A stretch of DNA of 64,000 nt from assembly GCF_001676055.1 (NCBI RefSeq), contig NZ_LZEX01000042.1, forward strand, positions 186,001 to 250,000, read 5' to 3'. Source of the DNA: Morganella psychrotolerans. Lineage in GTDB: Bacteria; Pseudomonadota; Gammaproteobacteria; Enterobacterales; Enterobacteriaceae. This document shows positions 53,650-63,916 of the stretch, piece after piece (within the stretch, counting starts at the first letter, position 1; each line of letters begins with the position of its first letter). The notes under the pieces were generated by a model. It did not search any database, was not told the origin of the DNA, and saw only the letters and a program-made list of their open reading frames with translations. The position numbers and the translations under genes are program-made.

Positions 53650-54492
53650 ATGGTCCGCCACATGAATAAGATGATGAGCATGATCGCACTCCTTTTTGCG
53701 CTCCCGCTGAGCAGTAATGCCGCCACGCCGGTTCAGTGTGATGAAACCGCACGCACGATCAATCAGCAAAATACCTTTATTGTTACCGGAACCGCGTATC
53801 ACGGTCCGGTTAAATCCATCAGTACCACCTCTTACCGCTCCATGGGGCTTATCCTGTGGGTGAAGGAAAAAATTCAGTTCGATTCCTGTGCCGCCCTCAC
53901 ACAATATGATTATGAATACCGCGAGATGGCAATGGAGGAGGGACAGGTGCCGATCACCCAAAACACACATGTTGTTCCGGGATTTCCGGATCAGGTCATG
54001 CTCACAATCAGCAGCAGTACCCCCGAAGATACCCAGTTGAACACGATAATCAGCCAGGACTACGGGCGGGATGCAGACCAGCGGATAACCCGCCTGACAG
54101 AATCGTATGAAATTAAACCGGAAGGTGATACCTGGCAGACCGAAACCCGGTATCGTTATCACGAAAACCGTCTTGCATCTGAAAAAGAGACGGAAGGAGA
54201 TGAAACGCGGATCACCATCTACCGTTATAACGATGACGGACTGCTGACAGAGAAAGATCAGCCAAATATAATGACGCAGGAATATGCCTACAACGATCAG
54301 AAGCAGATAATTAATATTACCCAGAAATTACCGACATTCTGGGGCAAAAGTGCCTATTCTTATACCTGCTTTAAATGGGATCAGTACGGAAACTGTGAAT
54401 TACAAACAATGATTAAAGCTATTCAGTTACAGGATTCCGCCGCTATTCAGAGCAGCGGGATCACACTGGAATCCCGCTACGAATATTACTGA
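53650..54492 (+). CDS. Hypothetical exported protein with YD-like beta repeats
   Basis: I do not recognise the family. The protein (280 aa from ATG 53650; ATG 53662 also possible) has a signal peptide ending LPLSSNAA. A mature domain rich in Thr, Tyr and charged residues follows. From about 165 on it has repeated TRYRYHENRLASEKE, ITIYRYNDDGLLTEKD and EYAYNDQKQIINI, which resemble Rhs/YD repeats found in surface beta structures. Two C-terminal cysteines (YTCFKWDQYGNCE) could pair. It is flanked by ERIC elements on both sides and stands alone on its strand. Confidence 0.7.
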   Translation: MVRHMNKMMSMIALLFALPLSSNAATPVQCDETARTINQQNTFIVTGTAYHGPVKSISTTSYRSMGLILWVKEKIQFDSCAALTQYDYEYREMAMEEGQVPITQNTHVVPGFPDQVMLTISSSTPEDTQLNTIISQDYGRDADQRITRLTESYEIKPEGDTWQTETRYRYHENRLASEKETEGDETRITIYRYNDDGLLTEKDQPNIMTQEYAYNDQKQIINITQKLPTFWGKSAYSYTCFKWDQYGNCELQTMIKAIQLQDSAAIQSSGITLESRYEYY

Positions 54493-54502
54493 TTTTTTAT
54501 TT

Positions 54503-54563
54503 TATATCCGACGTCATTCAAGATGCAGCCAACGAACCTGCAGTTTGAATAAATAAGAGTATA
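54503..54563. repeat. Short ERIC-like element
   Basis: TATATCCGACGTCATTCAAG ... AACGAACCTGCAGTTTGAAT ... AGAGTATAT is a centrally deleted ERIC unit. It is directly followed by the full copy at 54564. Confidence 0.75.
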
Positions 54564-54687
54564 TCCCCTAAATAATTCGGGATGCCTGTAGGCGACAAGC
54601 GAAGACCGCTGGGGAGCATACATCAGTATGTGACCCGGCGGGCTGAGTGCGGTCAACACCCAGGCATCCTGAAGTATGACGGGGATA
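54564..54687. repeat. ERIC element overlapping the 3' end of the glycerate kinase gene
   Basis: CCCCTAAATAATTCGGGATG ... GGGGAGCATACATCAGTATG ... GCATCCTGAAGTATGACGGG is a full ERIC unit. Its right part (54653-54687) encodes the last residues and the stop codon of the kinase gene. Confidence 0.92.
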
Positions 54688-55816
54688 TTTTTATTGCCAG
54701 GGTGGCTGCAACATTACGGGCAGTTACCTCAACATTCTGAGCCGCCTGCGCCAGTGCGTCCTCCTGAGAACTGATGCCACGGACAACAGAAAAAACCGCG
54801 TCAATGCCGTGGTCATGCACACAAGCATAATCATCACTCATGCCACCAACCAGTGCGATAACCGGTATGCCGCAGGCTTTTGCCACCCGCGCCACACCCA
54901 CCGGGGTTTTTCCGTGGATGGTCTGGCTGTCCATGCGCCCTTCACCGGTGATCACCAGATCAGCGCCCTGTACCACACGGTGCAGATCCAGTGTTTCGAT
55001 AACCATCTCTATGCCGGGCTGCATTTTAGCATCCAGCCACGCCATCAGCGGAACACCCATACCGCCTGCCGCACCGGCTCCCGCGACATCAATCACGGAT
55101 TTTCCGGTCAGAGATTCAATGATTTCACCATAATGGTGCAGTGCGACATCCAGCTCAGTGACAACTGCTGGTGTTGCCCCTTTTTGCGGCCCGAAAGTGG
55201 CAGATGCGCCTTTTGGTCCGCACAGCGGATTATTGACATCACAGGCAACGACAAATTCTGTCAGTGACAGGCGCGGGTCCAGTTCCCGCATATCGACAGA
55301 CGCCAGCGATGCCAGTGCACTGCCGCCAAATGATAAAGAGTAGCCCTGAGTATCACGAAATACCGCGCCCAGCGCCTGCATCATACCTGCACCGCCGTCA
55401 TTTGTGGCACTGCCGCCTATCCCGAGGATGATTTTTTCAGCGCCGTCATCCAGCGCCGCCAGAATCAGTTCCCCGGTGCCGAATGTTGTGGTGATACGCG
55501 GATCACGCTTTGCCGCCGGTACCAGATGTAAACCGGATGCCGCCGCCATTTCAATAACAGCGGTTTTACCGTCACCGGACAGCCCGTAGAACGCGGTAAC
55601 TTTATTACCCAGCGGCGCAGTAACCGTCACTTCTTTCAAAGTTCCCTGTGTCGCCTCAATCATTGAGACAACCGTCCCTTCCCCGCCATCCGCCATCGGC
55701 AATTTAATGTACTGCGCGTCCGGGAAAATAATTTTAAAACCGGCTTCCACAGCATCGGCGACCTGCATGGCGGTCAGGCTCTCTTTAAAAGAGTCCGGGG
55801 CAATCACTATTTTCAT
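54653..55816 (-). CDS. garK: Glycerate 2-kinase
   Basis: Phosphorylates D-glycerate to 2-phosphoglycerate. The start at 55816 (387 aa) follows GGAGTAAGT and gives MKIVIAPDSFKESLTAMQVA. The longer frame from 55849 overlaps the permease gene further. Family blocks are LPMADGGEGTVVSMIEATQG, IIGIGGSATNDGGAGMMQAL-like and VITGEGRMDSQTIHGKTPVGVA. The last residues, SPSYFRMPGC, come from an ERIC element rather than the family end, but lie beyond conserved motifs. It is 10 bp downstream of the GntP gene, forming a glycerate uptake and use unit. Confidence 0.93.
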   Translation of the reverse strand: MKIVIAPDSFKESLTAMQVADAVEAGFKIIFPDAQYIKLPMADGGEGTVVSMIEATQGTLKEVTVTAPLGNKVTAFYGLSGDGKTAVIEMAAASGLHLVPAAKRDPRITTTFGTGELILAALDDGAEKIILGIGGSATNDGGAGMMQALGAVFRDTQGYSLSFGGSALASLASVDMRELDPRLSLTEFVVACDVNNPLCGPKGASATFGPQKGATPAVVTELDVALHHYGEIIESLTGKSVIDVAGAGAAGGMGVPLMAWLDAKMQPGIEMVIETLDLHRVVQGADLVITGEGRMDSQTIHGKTPVGVARVAKACGIPVIALVGGMSDDYACVHDHGIDAVFSVVRGISSQEDALAQAAQNVEVTARNVAATLAIKISPSYFRMPGC

Positions 55817-55826
55817 ACTTACTCCT

Positions 55827-57092
55827 TTAACCGCCAAATCCGAAGACACCGAAAATCAGTGTGGAAACAATCGCTATCACCAGCCCGACCAGGGTTTCGT
55901 ATGGCAGCAGCTTCAGACGCTCATGCACCTGCATATTCACACAACCGCCCGTGGCATGGAAGAAACTGCCGTGCGGCATCTGATCAAGTACCACGGCACC
56001 GGCGTGTACCATTGCCGCACCTGCCAGTGCTGTCACACCAAGGTCGAGCAGTGTGGAGCTGAATACCGCAGAGGCCACCGCAGTACCGGCGGTTGTTGAG
56101 GCAGTCGCCATTGACATCAGCGCCCCGGAAATCGGTGCCAGCAAATAGGAAGGTAATCCCGAGGCGGTCAGTCCGTTAATCAGCACATCTTTTAACCCGG
56201 AGTTGGCGATAATACCCGCCAGTGTTCCGGTACCCAGCAGCATAATTGCAACCGGTGCCATACGGCTCAGACCAGAAGTAATAAAGTGATTGGATTGGCG
56301 GATGCGCCCCATAATCAGCGCCCCGGTTAATCCGCCCAGTGGCAGTGCGATCAGCGGATCAACACTGATACCCGCAATCGGACGCAATGACAGCAGAAAA
56401 ATCGCGACCAGCGGTGCACTCATGGATGCCCAGAAACCCGGTAATTCACCGTGCTGCGTCACAATCAACTCTTCTTTTGTCACTTTTGAGCCACGGTGAA
56501 CCAGGCGTTTCGCCAGGAAATACGCAACAATCAGCCCGAAAATCCCGGGGACAATCCCTGCTGCCATCAGAGAGGTGAGCGGCACATTAAAGTTATCCGC
56601 CGCCGCGATAGTGTTCGGGTTTGGTGACATCACGTTACCGGCTTTCCCGCCGCCAATCATTGCCAGCAGGATCGCCATTTTGGAGAGATCAGCGCGGTGT
56701 GCAATCGCCAGCGCAATCGGTGAAACCGTAATTACCGCGACATCAATAAAGACGCCGACGGCGGTCAGCAGCAGTGTTGCCACCGCCAATGCCAGCAATG
56801 CCCGCTTTTCACCGACTTTGCGGACGATGGTTTCGGCAATGGTATTTGCCGCACCTGACTCAATCAGAACCCCCGCCAGAATACCGGCAGCAAGAATACG
56901 CAGCACAGCATTAGTTATGCCCTGTGCGCCGGTCACCATCAGCGTCACCGTCTGTATCAGATCAGCCCCGCCAACCAGCCCTCCGGCCAGTGCGCCCGCC
57001 ATCATCCCGTAAACCGGCGGTACTTTTTTAAGTATTAATCCTATTGCCACAACCAGCGCAACCATTGCGCCCAATGCTGAAACTGTCACCAT
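55827..57092 (-). CDS. GntP-family permease (probable glycerate or gluconate transporter)
   Basis: A 421-residue inner-membrane symporter of the GntP/YgbN group with about 12 membrane segments. Blocks include AGILAGVLIESGAANTIAETI, VFIDVAVITVSPIALAIAHR and GGGKAGNVMSPNPNTIAAAD. The adjacent glycerate kinase and CdaR-type regulator make D-glycerate the most likely substrate; other hydroxy acids are possible. Confidence 0.88.
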   Translation of the reverse strand: MVTVSALGAMVALVVAIGLILKKVPPVYGMMAGALAGGLVGGADLIQTVTLMVTGAQGITNAVLRILAAGILAGVLIESGAANTIAETIVRKVGEKRALLALAVATLLLTAVGVFIDVAVITVSPIALAIAHRADLSKMAILLAMIGGGKAGNVMSPNPNTIAAADNFNVPLTSLMAAGIVPGIFGLIVAYFLAKRLVHRGSKVTKEELIVTQHGELPGFWASMSAPLVAIFLLSLRPIAGISVDPLIALPLGGLTGALIMGRIRQSNHFITSGLSRMAPVAIMLLGTGTLAGIIANSGLKDVLINGLTASGLPSYLLAPISGALMSMATASTTAGTAVASAVFSSTLLDLGVTALAGAAMVHAGAVVLDQMPHGSFFHATGGCVNMQVHERLKLLPYETLVGLVIAIVSTLIFGVFGFGG

Positions 57093-57229
57093 GAGCTGTC
57101 CCCTCCGGTAATTATGATTATTTGAATAAAACGGCGTTTATTATGGCGCGGCAGAACAGGATTAGCTTGAGAGGTTCCGACAAAAAACGGATAGCCGGAA
57201 TGGCGTAACTTGTAGAATGCTACAAAAGG

Positions 57230-58354
57230 CTATTCGGTGAGGATCCCGAAATACAGCTGAATAACTGATTCTAATCTATTGATATTTAAGCCAGTAATCG
57301 ATTCAACACGCGTGAGACGGTAGCGCAGTGTATTTGTATGAATATGCAGCATTTTTGTAGTTTGAGACAGATCACAATTCTGATCAAAATAGGTCTTCAG
57401 TGTGTGGCATAACACATTTCGGGTATCTGCCGCCTTCAGTTGCTGCCAGGCTGAGGTCAGTTCAGCCGCTTCCCAGCTGTCACGAAATCCCTGCAATAAT
57501 GCGGGCAGCTTAACTTCATCATAAAAAATCGTTTTCTGCTCATACGCCGGGGTCAGCCCGAGTTGTTGTACCGCGCAGGCACTCTGCCATGATCGGTGTA
57601 ATCCGTTGTTTGCGTGAAAGAAACCACCGACATACATCTGCAATTCAGGCGAAGAGGGTAGCTGCCGCCGTAATGCCTGTAACTGTTTGCGCAACGGCGA
57701 AACCAGCCGGAAATTCTCATCACATATGACAGGTTTGAGGACAACAAGGGAATTGATGCCGCGAATACTGACCAGAAGATCCATTTTCAGATTATCAATG
57801 TATTCGACTAACTGATGAAATTGTTCATGATCCGGCGCCGGCAGAGAGAGGATCAGCGCAACACGGGGTTTGTCAGGCGAGATCCCGAGATAAGCGGCGA
57901 TAGATTTAACCGACTGCGGCTGCTGCTCCGGGCTTATCAGCTGACTGACAAGTTCATCACGATAACGCCTGTCCCACTGTGATTTTTCAAGTAAATCGAC
58001 CTGTTCAAGAACCAGTTCGGCGGCCATGCGCACCAGTTCGGCATAGTTGCGCACCTCATCCGGTTTACCGGAAATTCCGACCACGCCGACCATGCTGTCA
58101 CGGAAAATCACCGGCAGATTAATCCCCGGTTTTACCCCTTTCAGTGTCGCTGCCGTTGCCTCATCAATCTCAACAATCCGGTTTTCCGTCAGTGCCAGTA
58201 CCGCACCTTCATGGCGCTGGTTAACCCGCTGCGGATCACCGGAGGCAATAATCACGCCCTGCGCATTCATTACATTCACAGAATAACTGAGGATTTGCAT
58301 GGTCCGCTGAACAATCAGCCGCGCGGTTCGCTGGTCAAGCCGGGCCGGGGTCAT
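57230..58354 (-). CDS. cdaR: CdaR-type sugar diacid regulator
   Basis: Activator of glucarate, galactarate and glycerate genes (374 aa). The N-terminal sugar diacid recognition domain includes LIVQRTMQILSYSVNVMNAQGVIIASGDPQRV and FRDSMVGVVGISGKPDEVRNYA. The C-terminal PucR-type helix-turn-helix is CDLSQTTKMLHIHTNTLRYRLTRVE. It is 137 bp upstream of the permease gene on the same strand and likely controls the permease-kinase pair in response to glycerate. Confidence 0.92.
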   Translation of the reverse strand: MTPARLDQRTARLIVQRTMQILSYSVNVMNAQGVIIASGDPQRVNQRHEGAVLALTENRIVEIDEATAATLKGVKPGINLPVIFRDSMVGVVGISGKPDEVRNYAELVRMAAELVLEQVDLLEKSQWDRRYRDELVSQLISPEQQPQSVKSIAAYLGISPDKPRVALILSLPAPDHEQFHQLVEYIDNLKMDLLVSIRGINSLVVLKPVICDENFRLVSPLRKQLQALRRQLPSSPELQMYVGGFFHANNGLHRSWQSACAVQQLGLTPAYEQKTIFYDEVKLPALLQGFRDSWEAAELTSAWQQLKAADTRNVLCHTLKTYFDQNCDLSQTTKMLHIHTNTLRYRLTRVESITGLNINRLESVIQLYFGILTE

Positions 58355-58355
58355 A

Positions 58356-58601
58356 TCAGGACTTTACGTGTGTCAGTTTTGCTGCCGCAATAGCCGATTC
58401 AATGGCTTTTCTTGCCAGCGGGCTGTTGCGCCAGCAAGTGGAGCCGGTCAGCGCGGCACCGGCACTGAGTAGTGAGGGCGCATCTGCGGTGGCAAGCTGA
58501 GTCAGTGTCGAAAAACCCATCTGTTCCAGGCGCTCAACCACTTTGGCGCCAACACCTTTTACCGCTAATAAAACGGCTTTGTCTTCGGGGGAAAATGGCA
58601 T
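58356..58601 (-). CDS. Small helix-hairpin-helix protein
   Basis: An 81-residue protein starting MPFSPEDKAVLLAVKGVGAK, with a GVGAKVVERLEQMGFSTLTQLA hairpin resembling the HhH of Cdd1/TfoX-C-like proteins. It may bind DNA or protein; function unknown. It ends 1 bp before the regulator start, so the two are likely cotranscribed. A cysteine (SGSTCWR-like context GSTCWRN) is conserved-looking but unexplained. Confidence 0.72.
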   Translation of the reverse strand: MPFSPEDKAVLLAVKGVGAKVVERLEQMGFSTLTQLATADAPSLLSAGAALTGSTCWRNSPLARKAIESAIAAAKLTHVKS

Positions 58602-58617
58602 ATTGCTCCGTAAATGA

Positions 58618-58691
58618 CTATACCCTTATTCATTCAAATTGCAGATTCGTTGGCGCAGGGAAGACTGCATCCTGAATGACATTGGATATAC
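58618..58691. repeat. Short ERIC-like element
   Basis: CTATACCCTTATTCATTCAA ... GCATCCTGAATGACATTGGATATA, with the centre missing. It lies 17 bp upstream of the HhH gene start. Confidence 0.8.
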
Positions 58692-58814
58692 CAGAAAATC
58701 ATACGGCTACCATAACAAATTGCGGGAAAAATGGGAGCGGAGAAAGAGAAAAAGAGACTAAAAGGAATAATTCAGAGCAGGGAGGATGATAACGGGTAAA
58801 GGAATGAAAAGCAT

Positions 58815-58834
58815 GCGCGCCATGGATGGCGCGC
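58815..58834 (-). terminator. Terminator after rpoH
   Basis: GCGCGCCAT and ATGGCGCGC form a perfect 9-bp stem with a 2-nt spacer. On the minus strand it is followed by ATGCTTTTCATT. It lies about 75 bp after the rpoH stop. Confidence 0.7.
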
Positions 58835-58907
58835 CTGAGCTTACAGGGAGGTATTCACAGCGACTTTTCATTTTGCCCGTTATCAGCATACCGGACACAA
58901 GACACAA

Positions 58908-59762
58908 TCAGTCTTCAATAGCCTGGCGCAGTTTTTTCATGGCATTTTTTTCCAGCTGGCGAACACGTTCAGCAGAAACACCATATTTATCAGCCAGTTC
59001 CTGCAATGTTGTTTTGCTGTCATCATCCAGCCAGCGGGCGCGGATAATATCACGGCTGCGCTCATCCAGGGTATCAATCGCCATGGTGAGTTTATCTGTG
59101 GCGTGGTTATCCCAGTTATCTTCTTCAATTTCATCTGCGAAATCAGAGGATTTATCCTCCAGAAACAGCGATGGCGCTATAACCGGATGATCACCGTCGT
59201 CGTCATCGGACATGTCAAATGCCATATCCTGCGCCGCCATACGCGATTCCATCTCCAGCACATCTTTGCTGGTGACACCCAGTTCCTGAGCAACCATTTC
59301 GACTTCTTCCTGGTTAAACCAACCCAGACGTTTTTTAGATTTACGCAGATTAAAGAATAGCTTACGCTGTGCTTTAGTGGTGGCGATTTTTACAATACGC
59401 CAGTTACGCAGCACATATTCATGGATTTCTGCTTTGATCCAGTGAACCGCGAATGACACCAGACGCACACCCATTTCCGGATTAAAGCGGCGCACCGCTT
59501 TCATCAGCCCGATATTTCCTTCCTGGATAAGATCCGCCTGAGGCAACCCATAGCCGGAGTAGCTGCGGGCAACATGGATGACAAACCGCAAATGAGACAT
59601 GATGAGCTTTTTCGCAGCATCAAGGTCGCCATCATAATAGAGGCGCTCAGCCAGTTCTTTCTCTTCCTCTGCCGTCAGCATCGGATACTGGTTTGCCGCA
59701 CGGACGTAAGCTTCAATGCTTCCCTGCGGAACCAATACTAAGGATTGGGTATCTTTAGTCAT
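58908..59762 (-). CDS. rpoH: Heat-shock sigma factor RpoH (sigma-32)
   Basis: Sigma-32 directs transcription of chaperone and protease genes. The 284 residues contain the region 2 core-binding block [50 protein letters not shown]. The RpoH box [17 protein letters not shown] and the region 4 helix-turn-helix [27 protein letters not shown] follow. GAGGACTGA precedes the ATG. It is 155 bp downstream of ftsX, the standard place. Confidence 0.98.
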   Translation of the reverse strand: MTKDTQSLVLVPQGSIEAYVRAANQYPMLTAEEEKELAERLYYDGDLDAAKKLIMSHLRFVIHVARSYSGYGLPQADLIQEGNIGLMKAVRRFNPEMGVRLVSFAVHWIKAEIHEYVLRNWRIVKIATTKAQRKLFFNLRKSKKRLGWFNQEEVEMVAQELGVTSKDVLEMESRMAAQDMAFDMSDDDDGDHPVIAPSLFLEDKSSDFADEIEEDNWDNHATDKLTMAIDTLDERSRDIIRARWLDDDSKTTLQELADKYGVSAERVRQLEKNAMKKLRQAIED

Positions 59763-59917
59763 TCAGTCCTCGATATGAATAAAAATGACGTCGGCAGACG
59801 ATAATGACAAATAGTGTACAGCATGAGGCGCAGTTACGCCTACCACTTCGTGCCTGCGCTATGAAGTACCGGCGGAGAGAGAATTGCCTTCCGCCGGTCT
59901 GCCGGTCTGCCGGTCGG

Positions 59918-60889
59918 TTATTGCGGCATAAAATGGCGTAAATGACGAACTGTAGCCAGCCAGGCGGCAATCCAGCCGATCATACCGGAAACCAGCACAA
60001 TCAGCAGTGCCTCATCCCAATCCAGCCCGGTTAAGGTGAATGTTGTACCGAAAATTGCCGCGACACCTGTGACAACCGCCGCTAATTTCCATACCAGCAG
60101 TGATGATAATAACAGTGATAATATTGCCCCTGATGCCCCCAGCAACATACCACCGTTCAGGAACGGACGCAGAATAAAGCCGTCTGTTGCCCCGATAAGC
60201 TTCATCACATTGATGGTTTCCCGGCGGCTGAAAATATTGAGCCGGACACTGTTACCTATTACCAGGAACAGCGCGATGATCATCAGAACGCCGATAATTG
60301 AGGCGATTTGCCCGACAAGCCCGGTCAGTGCCGCCAGGCGGGCAAACCAGCTGTCATCCATACGGACTTCATCAATTCCGGACAATGCGCTGACACGATC
60401 ACGCAGTGTCATCAGTGTATCACTGCTCTGCATATCAATTTTCGGCGTTACAATAGCAACAGCCGGTAACGGGTTCTCTTCCAGCATATCCAGTGCAGTG
60501 CTGAAGCCGGACCAGGCACGGAATTCTGTTATCGCCTGGTCGCGGGAGAGATAATTAACATTATCCACGCCGTCGAGGGCTTTCAGTTCATCCACCAGCT
60601 TTTGTCCGCCCTGCTCATCCAGACCTTTATCCAGATAAACAGTCAGTTGCGGTGTCGGATACCACTGCTCCGCGGCATGACTGACATTTTTCCACACGAT
60701 GTAAAAAACACTCGGCAGTGTCAGGGAAATCGCAATCACCATAACGGTCAGCAATGTGGAAAGTGGCTGGCGCAACATATCACCGACCGTATTTACCCAC
60801 GCATGACGCCACTGTTCACGCCAGCCGCCTTTCAGCGCTTTGGACTTGGACGGTATTTTTTTTACGGGTTTACGCGGTTGCTTAGCCAT
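59918..60889 (-). CDS. ftsX: FtsX, divisome ABC transporter-like membrane subunit
   Basis: Membrane partner of FtsE that controls septal wall hydrolases through EnvC. The 323 residues have a basic cytoplasmic N-terminus ([15 protein letters not shown]) and four membrane segments. A large periplasmic loop after TM1 holds [26 protein letters not shown], and the FtsX core includes [32 protein letters not shown]. Its start overlaps the ftsE stop by 8 bp. Confidence 0.96.
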   Translation of the reverse strand: MAKQPRKPVKKIPSKSKALKGGWREQWRHAWVNTVGDMLRQPLSTLLTVMVIAISLTLPSVFYIVWKNVSHAAEQWYPTPQLTVYLDKGLDEQGGQKLVDELKALDGVDNVNYLSRDQAITEFRAWSGFSTALDMLEENPLPAVAIVTPKIDMQSSDTLMTLRDRVSALSGIDEVRMDDSWFARLAALTGLVGQIASIIGVLMIIALFLVIGNSVRLNIFSRRETINVMKLIGATDGFILRPFLNGGMLLGASGAILSLLLSSLLVWKLAAVVTGVAAIFGTTFTLTGLDWDEALLIVLVSGMIGWIAAWLATVRHLRHFMPQ

Positions 60890-61547
60890 GAAGATCTCCC
60901 GTCATACGCCCCTGACTCAGAGTGAGCACACGGTAATTCCGGCGCTCAATCAACATAATATCATGTGTTGCCATCAGAACTGTCACACCCGCCCGGTTAA
61001 ATTCTTCAAACAGACGCAGGATCCCTTCTGATAACTCACTGTCGAGGTTCCCGGTCGGTTCATCCGCCAGCAGCACTCTCGGTTTATTCACCACCGCACG
61101 GGCAACACCCACGCGCTGCTGCTCCCCGCCGGAGAGCTGAACCGGAAAGTTACGTGCTTTATCGAGCAGTCCGACTTTATCCAGTGCGGCACTGACACGG
61201 CGGCGGATATCTTCCTGACTCGCGCCGGCAATGATAAGCGGCATCGCCACATTGTCATACACTGTGCGATCCATCAGCAGATGGTGATCCTGAAAGATCA
61301 TACCGATTTGGCGGCGCAGAAACGGCACCTCACGGTTTGTCAGGCGGCTGATATTATGTCCGTCAAATGAAATAGCCCCGTCACTGGGACGCTCAATTCC
61401 GCAAATCAGTTTCAGCAGGGTACTTTTCCCTGCGCCGGAATGCCCGGTCAGAAACACCATCTCAGCAGGGCGGACATGAAAATCCACCCCCTGGAGTGCC
61501 TGCCGGCCGCCTAAATAGGCTTTACTGACGTGTTCAAAGCGGATCAT
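60882..61547 (-). CDS. ftsE: FtsE, divisome ATPase
   Basis: ATPase of the FtsEX complex (221 aa). Walker [11 protein letters not shown]-loop [22 protein letters not shown], signature [10 protein letters not shown] and Walker [13 protein letters not shown] are present. It lies 6 bp after ftsY and overlaps ftsX. Confidence 0.97.
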   Translation of the reverse strand: MIRFEHVSKAYLGGRQALQGVDFHVRPAEMVFLTGHSGAGKSTLLKLICGIERPSDGAISFDGHNISRLTNREVPFLRRQIGMIFQDHHLLMDRTVYDNVAMPLIIAGASQEDIRRRVSAALDKVGLLDKARNFPVQLSGGEQQRVGVARAVVNKPRVLLADEPTGNLDSELSEGILRLFEEFNRAGVTVLMATHDIMLIERRNYRVLTLSQGRMTGDLHG

Positions 61548-61553
61548 GGATGA

Positions 61554-63703
61554 TTAGTCCTCCCGGGCAAAAAGTGCCTCAATAAAATCATCGGCTTTGA
61601 AAGGACGCAGATCGTCAATACCTTCACCAACCCCGATATACCGGATAGGAATACCGAATTGATCCGCAATGGCAAAGATAACCCCGCCTTTCGCCGTACC
61701 GTCAAGTTTGGTCAGAGTCAGCCCGGTCAGCCCCACGGCCTCATTAAAGAGACGCGCCTGACTGACGGCGTTCTGCCCGGTGCTGGCATCCAATGTCAGC
61801 ATAATTTCATGCGGGGCATCCTCATCGAGTTTTTTCATCACCCGCACGATTTTCTTGAGTTCTTCCATCAGGTGCGCTTTATTTTGTAAGCGCCCTGCGG
61901 TATCTGCGATCAGGACATCAACGCCTTTCGCTTTTGCCGACTGGATAGCGTCAAAAATCACAGAAGCCGGATCAGCCCCGGTATGCTGTCCGATAACAGA
62001 AATATTATTGCGTTCACCCCAGACCTGAAGCTGCTCAACCGCAGCTGCGCGGAAGGTATCTCCGGCAGCAAGCATCACAGATTTGCCCTGAGCCTGATAC
62101 TGACGCGCCATTTTACCGATAGTGGTGGTTTTTCCGACGCCATTCACGCCGACCATCAGGATCACATACGGTCTTTTATCTTCGATAACCAGTGGCTTAT
62201 CTACCGTTGCCAGGATCTCGCCCATCTCTTCACGCAATTTGGTAAACAAGGCTTCCGCGTCTTTCAGATCACGGCGGCTGGCATGCTGTGTCAGGCTGGT
62301 AATAATTTTACGGGTGGTGTCCACCCCGACATCCGCCACAAGCAGCTGTTCTTCCAGCTCGTCGAACAGATCGTCATCAATTTTTTTGCCACGGAAAATA
62401 CTGAAGAAACCGGAGCCGATATTTTCACGGGTACGCACCAGGCTGCGTTTCAGGCGGGCAAAAAAGCCCTCTTTAGCCGGTTTTTCCTGTGTGGCGGCCG
62501 GTGCAGGAGATTCATTTTCGATCTCTTGTGCATCTTCTGCATCTGCCTGCGCCTGTGCAAGGCGCAGCGCTTCTTCTTCCTCAGCCAGACGCTGTTCTTC
62601 TGCTAACTGCACCTGTTCTGCTATTTCAGCATCACGGCGGGCTTGTTCTTCTGCTAACCGCGCCTGCTCTGCCATTTCAGCATCATGGCGGGCTTGTTCT
62701 TCTGCTAACCGCGCCTGCTCTGCTATTTCAGCATCACGGCGGGCTTGTTCTTCTGCCAGGCGCTGTTGTTCAGCAGCCTGCGCCAGACGCGCGTCTTCCG
62801 CGATGCGCTGCTGTCTGGCAGCCTCTGCGTCACGCAGTGCCTGTTCTCTGACCAGGCGTTGTGCTTCTTCTGCACGCTGCTGCTCTGCGGCTTGTTCTTG
62901 TGCAAGACGCTTTTCTTCCGCTATACGCTGCTGTTTGGCTGCCTGTGCATCACGCTGGGCCTGCTCTTCGATCAGACGTTGCGCATCTTCTGCACGCTGT
63001 TGCTCTGCTGCCTGTTCCTGCGCAAGACGCTGCTCTTCTGCCAGACGCTGCTGTTTGGCAGCCTCTGCATCACGCTGAGCCTGTTCTTTACCAGGCGTTG
63101 TGCTTCTTCTGCACGCTGCTGCTCTGCGGCCTGCTCTTGTGCAAGACGCTGTTCTTCTGCCAGGCGCTGCTGTTTGAGCGCCTGCGCATCACGCAGTGCC
63201 TGCTCTTTCGCCTGACGTTGTTCTTCTTCTGCCCGCTGCTGTTCTGCCGCCTGCTCTTGCGCAAGACGTTTTTCTTCCGCTAAACGCTGTTGTTCACTGA
63301 CTTCTGCGTTACGACGTGCCTGCTCTTGCGCAAAACGCTGTTCTTCAGCAGCTTGTGCATCGCTGCGGGCTTGTTCTTCGGCTAACCGGGCCTGTTCTGC
63401 CATTTCAGCATCACGCTGAGCCTGTTCTCCGGCTAATCGTGCCTGCTCTGCCATTTCGGCATCACGGCGGCTCTGCTCCTGCGTTAAACGGGTCAGCTCT
63501 GCAATTTGTGCATCACGGCGTGCCAGCTCTTCGGTTAAACGTGCCTGCTCTGCAATTTGTGCATCACGCTGAGCCTGTTCTTCGGCTAAGCGTGCCTGCT
63601 CTGCCTGTTGTTCCTGACTCTCCTGTGATTGATTTTCATCATCTTTACGACCAAAACCCAACCAGGAGAAAAAACCTTTTTTCTTATCTTTTGCCACAGC
63701 CAC
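61554..63703 (-). CDS. ftsY: FtsY, signal recognition particle receptor; frameshifted in the A domain as read
   Basis: FtsY is the GTPase that docks SRP-ribosome complexes at the membrane. The NG domain is intact (GVNGVGKTTTIGKMARQY, LIADTAGRLQNKAHLMEEL, TKLDGTAKGGVIF). The N-terminal frame from 63703 (MAVAKDKKKGFFSWLGFGRK, coiled coil) leaves frame near 63088-63092, where AQRLVK is followed by a non-family tail to 62972. The C-terminal frame can initiate at ATG 62675 (373 aa). One added base gives a 716-aa FtsY, longer than the E. coli protein because of extended repeats. ftsY is essential in E. coli, and NG-only forms can work, so either a sequence error or split expression is possible. Confidence 0.9.
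62590..63630 (-). repeat. Imperfect tandem repeats encoding the FtsY acidic coiled coil
   Basis: Units of 51 bp (17 residues, EQARLAEEQARRDAEIA type) lie at both ends. About four units of 120 bp (40 residues, KQQRLAEEQRLAQEQAAEQQ type) lie between. They expand the A domain and may vary in number among strains. The reading frame breaks inside this tract. Confidence 0.85.
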
Positions 63704-63916
63704 TATACCCCTTGCACACTGTTACCCGTCACCCCCGGCGCCTGCGCGTTCCGGAAAATGTTGAGCAGATATGGCGTAATTATCATCATTAATTGTGAAT
63801 TAGACGCAGTCTATCATTTCACAGGATGGTTGCGCATCGGCTTTCCGTGATTTCAGGTTAAATTTAAACGAATTTTTACAAAACATGCGTATAATATGTC
63901 GCTGTTTTCCCGTCAG

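Noticed and set aside
62122-63078. 318-codon plus-strand open frame opposite ftsY
   Set aside because: It is the mirror of the FtsY repeat tract (Cys/Ser/Ala-rich, no start signals) and exists because the repeats avoid stops in that frame.
62590-63630. CRISPR-like repetitive tract
   Set aside because: Repeats are contiguous, translate to a coiled coil in the ftsY frame, and have no unique spacers.
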